A stretch of DNA of 64,000 bases from JADZFO01 sp964512635 (GTDB taxonomy: Bacteria > 4484-113 > JAFGCY01): NCBI GenBank assembly GCA_964512635.1, contig CAZEJB010000002.1:62001-126000 (forward strand). Reading direction: 5' to 3'. Both the position numbers and the translations under genes were made by a program. Below the pieces are notes generated by a model. It did no database searches, was not told the origin of the DNA, and was given only the letters and a program-made list of their open reading frames with translations. Every line of letters starts with the position of its first letter. The stretch's first letter is position 1. Of the stretch, positions 60,732 through 64,000 are shown piece by piece.

Positions 60732-60760
60732 TTGTCGGCGCTGCGAAAAAACTGTATAAC
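60732..60760 (+). promoter_or_regulatory. Sigma70-type promoter of the PKD lipoprotein gene
   Basis: TTGTCG (60732-60737), a 17-bp spacer with an A-tract, and TATAAC (60755-60760). The ATG at 60796 lies about 30 nt after the expected start of transcription. Confidence 0.7.
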
Positions 60761-60795
60761 CGCCGCAGGCTGAAGTTTAGAAGCGGGGGACCACA

Positions 60796-63700
60796 TGTCC
60801 TGTTCCACCTCCACAATGCCGCGTATTCGCGCCGCCATTTCCACCCTGGCCTTCGCGCTGCTGCTTGGCAGCTGCGGTGGACAGGGGGGCGGCCTTGCCC
60901 CAGCGGGTTTGACGCCACAGAACGCGCCGAGCTTTGGCGAGCTGTCGCGGCTGCTGGACCAGGAGTTCGCCCGCCTGGGCATTGATCCCCAGCGCAGCGC
61001 CGCGGCTGTTTTCGCCGGCGGCGAGGATCCGCGTGTTTTTGATCTTGAGGTCATGGCGCTGGGGCCGGGAACGGCGGAGAACACTTTTCAGGTGGAATTG
61101 AGCTGGACCGAACGCCTGGTGGGCGACTACGACGGCAACGGCCGCGTGACTGTCAACGACCTGACGCCCATTGGCATAAACTTCGGAGCTGATGTCGTCT
61201 ATGACCCGGCGAGCCAGCACCAGGGCTTTGGCGGCTGGCCCAGCGGAGATCCCGAAGACGAGGGCGAAGGCCAGGCCAACTGGCAGCTCGCCAAGGTTGA
61301 CGGCAACGCCGACGGCGTGATCAGTGTTCAGGACCTGACGCCGATCGCGATCCACTGGCAGCAGAAGCTGGACGGCTACCGCGTTTATCGACAGGGACCG
61401 GGCGACACGGAGCCGGTGCTGGTGCCCAATCCCCTGGACGGAGCCAGCCCGCTGACCCTGCCGCGGCAGGAAGGCGCCCCAAGCCCGCAGCGTTACCGGC
61501 TCATTCTGGAGGAGCCCTGCGATGGTGCCTTCCAGTATGACTATTTTGTTGTGCCCTTCTCAGTGGACGAGGAAGAAGAGGGCGACCGCTCCAACGGCGG
61601 CTTCGCCTCGTTTAATGGCTGCGAGCCGATGCCGGTGGCCAGAGTTGAGGCGAATCCGCGCTCAGGGGAGGTGCCGCTGAGTGTCAGCTTTGATGCCACG
61701 ACCAGCTCTGACCTGGACGGCAGCATCAGCAGCTATGAGATCGACTTCGGCGAAGGCGGCGGCTTTGAAGTAATGGCCGACGGCCTGGCAGAACATACTT
61801 ACAACATCGCTGGCGAATTCATGGTGCGTACAAGGGTCTTTGATGACAGCGGCCTGCTTGACGTTTCTGACGCCGTGGTGATCAGTGCACTGGAGCCGGG
61901 CAGCAACCGCCCGCCTGTGGCAAGCCTGGAAAGCAGCAATCTCAGCGCGAATGCCGCGCCGCTGGAGGTCAGCTTCGATGCTTCGGCCAGCAGTGATCCG
62001 GAAGGCGATGAGCTGAGTTTCGCCTGGGATTTTGGCGATGGCAGCAGCGATACGGAATCGGGCGCCTCTGTCAGCCACAACTATGGTGCGAACGGCGCGT
62101 ATGAAGTTCGCCTCACGGTCAGCGACGGCAATGGCGGATCGGACAGCGCATCTGTGACTGTGCGGATCGGCAACCCGCCTGGTGCGATTGTGAGCGCCAC
62201 CCCGCTGGCCGGCAACGCACCGCTGAGCGTGCGCTTTGACGCCAGCGGCAGCTCCGACAAGTCTCCTGGCAGCATCGCCCGCTATCTCTGGGACTGGGAC
62301 AGCGACGGGCTGGTTGACCTCGACAGCAAGACGACGGCCATTTTGAACCATGACTTCACCGAGCCCGGAGACTATCTGGTGCGCCTGACGGTTGAGGACG
62401 ACGAAGGCCTGGTCCACAGCGTTGACCACAGCAGCGACGGGCTGCCACTGCTGGTTCATGTAAACGCGCCCCCGACGGTGGAGCTGAGCGCCGACCCGCT
62501 TGAAGGCGACAAGGACCTGCTGGTCAGCCTGAGCGCCGAGGCGGCCGACAGCGACGGCGTGATCGCGGACATCGAATGGGATCTCGACGGCGATGGCATT
62601 TTCAGCGAGGCCGACAATGGCGAAAGTCTGGGCCGCGGGGAAAGCGAGCTGCAGTACCTTTATACCAACGAGGGCGCTGTTACTCCTGCGGTGCGGGTTT
62701 CAGATGATTATGGCGCTTTTGGCAGCGACGACATCAGCATCAGTGTCACGGTTAACGATCCGCCGGTGGCCGTCTTCAGCGGCGGACCGCTGAGCGGCGT
62801 CACACCTGTGGATGCCAGTTTCGACGCCTCGGAAAGCAGCGACGACCATGCCGTGGTGCTCTATGAATGGGACTGGAATAACGATGGCCTCTATGACTCC
62901 AGCGGAATCCAGCCGCTGGCCCAGCACACCTTCACCGCGGGCGGGCTGCACACCGTTGTTTTGCGCGTCAGCGACGCCAGCGGACTGACGGATACCGAGC
63001 AGATTGAGCTGGCACTTGACCGCTGGGTCCATACATGGGGCAGCATCCAGCCCGAGAGCCTCAGCGAGCTGGTCCTCGACAGCGCTGGCAACCTCTACGG
63101 CGCCGGAGGCTATACCATCGATCTGCAGCAGGATGTGCTGCTCGTCAAGTTTGACCGCAGCGGCAGCCTGGTCTGGGCCCGGCGCTGGGGCGGCCTTGAA
63201 GATGAACATGTTACCGGTGCCTGTCTGGATGCTAACGGCAATCTGCTTATCTGCGGTGACACCAAGAGCTTTGATGACGGGCTGCGCGGCTATATCGCTT
63301 CCTTTGACCCGGACGGCGCGGTGAACTGGCAGGCCCAGTGGAACACCACTGACGACATCTCACACGTTAACGGCCTGTGTCTGCATCCCAGCGGCGACAT
63401 CATCGCCGCGGCGGACCGCAGCGACGGCGGCGACAAGGATGCAGCCGTGCTGCGCCTCGATGCCGCGGGCAACCTGGTCTGGCAGAAGTACTGGGCCAAG
63501 GCCAGCGGCACTGAACTTTTCAACGCTGTGACCGTTGACCCCGACGGCAACATCTACCCTGTGGGCAGCCGCTTTGACGACCTTTCCGGTCCGTCGCTGA
63601 ATGCGCTGGTCACTGCATTCACTGCCGACGGCACGCTGAACTGGGACATACAGTATGACCGGGCGAACAAGGCCGACAACGCCAGCTGCGTTGACTATGA

Positions 63701-64000
63701 CCCCTTCAGCGATAACCTGATCGTCGGCGGCAGCAGCGCCTTGAACAATAACCTGAGCAGCACGGACGGCCTGCTGATGCTGGTGGCATCAAATGGCACG
63801 GTCAACGGACGCTGGACCTGGGGCGGCAGCAGCGAGGACAGCATCGGAACAGTGCTCTTTACCAGCGACGGTCTGATCCGCGTAGCGGGCGATTCACAGG
63901 ACATTACCGGGGCACCAGGCATCTTCGTTCTGGGCTATGACGGCAACCTGGGTGTTCAGGATCTGCAACTGCAGTACAACGACAGCGGTGAAGCCAGCCT
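60796..64000 (+). CDS. Lipoprotein with dockerin-like module, PKD domains and beta-propeller repeats (3' end outside window)
   Basis: At least 1,068 codons, open to the right edge. ATG 60796 begins a lipoprotein signal (FALLLGSC). A dockerin-like pair (GDYDGNGRVTVNDLTPIGINF, VDGNADGVISVQDLTPIAIHW) matches the modules at 1-270 and 39.5 kb. Five PKD domains follow from about 61630 to 63010, with WDFGDG and YLWDWDSDG cores and HxY ends. After that come NHL/SBBP-like beta-propeller repeats with an 'AGNLYGAGG', 'DANGNLLICGDT', 'PSGDIIAA', 'DPDGNIYPVGS' rhythm. A large surface-exposed protein, probably adhesive. Confidence 0.9.

Overview
This is a 64 kb stretch of a GC-rich (roughly 60-67% by eye) bacterial chromosome with dense coding, mostly ordinary housekeeping genes, and a few lower-GC accessory inserts. 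The cell looks diderm: there is a complete RND/adaptor/TolC efflux pump, several lipoproteins and many signal peptides. It also has DivIVA, YggT and AtpZ/AtpI neighbours of the ATP synthase, typical of Terrabacteria-type genomes. Several genes appear to be transcribed as leaderless mRNAs, with a -10 box ending about 5-8 nt before the start codon, as is common in Deinococcus and Actinobacteria. I cannot name the phylum; a poorly sampled diderm lineage on the Terrabacteria side is an inference only.

Layout. 0-4.7 kb: the end of a secreted dockerin-like/FN3 protein, rsfS, tRNA-Ala(GGC), and a Gly-rich exported protein closed by a strong terminator. 4.7-8.7 kb: a small membrane-anchored protein coupled to ribD, an XRE/S24-fold regulator that has lost its catalytic residues, a phosphoribosyltransferase-like gene and tpiA. 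8.7-14.4 kb: a thermonuclease and an orphan OppD-type ATPase, divergent from two envelope proteins across a 40-bp symmetric double promoter. 14.4-20.9 kb: a tolC-adaptor-RND operon. 21-24.3 kb: a sigma28 promoter, a 320-nt leader and a 911-aa flagellin with no other flagellar gene nearby. 24.3-28.1 kb: an accessory stretch with several short tandem-repeat families and a lower-GC Cys-rich gene island that looks frameshifted. 28.1-31 kb: an ECF sigma factor, a probable anti-sigma partner and a prepilin-type protein. 31-38 kb: murA, a lone lower-GC 1,269-aa gene of possible defence type, and an EamA transporter. 38-41.6 kb: two small stress-type genes and a seven-haem cytochrome lipoprotein carrying dockerin-like and FN3 modules.

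41.6-56.5 kb (minus strand) is one long probable operon: unknown gene, yggT, divIVA, atpZ, atpI, atpB, atpE, atpF, atpH, atpA, X, atpG, Y, atpD, S23-type four-helix-bundle cassette, atpC, ankyrin protein. The F1 half of the ATP synthase operon is interrupted by three non-canonical ORFs. One of these (four-helix bundle) lies between inverted heptamer repeats that recur 16 kb away. 56.6-64 kb: an IPT/TIG-domain lipoprotein, deoC, and a PKD/beta-propeller lipoprotein that runs off the end.

The surface proteins at both window edges and the cytochrome share the same dockerin-like Ca-binding repeat module, which suggests a lineage-specific cell-surface toolkit. The most promising undescribed items are the inverted-repeat four-helix-bundle cassette, the lone 1,269-aa gene, the modular cytochrome, and the symmetric leaderless divergent promoter.
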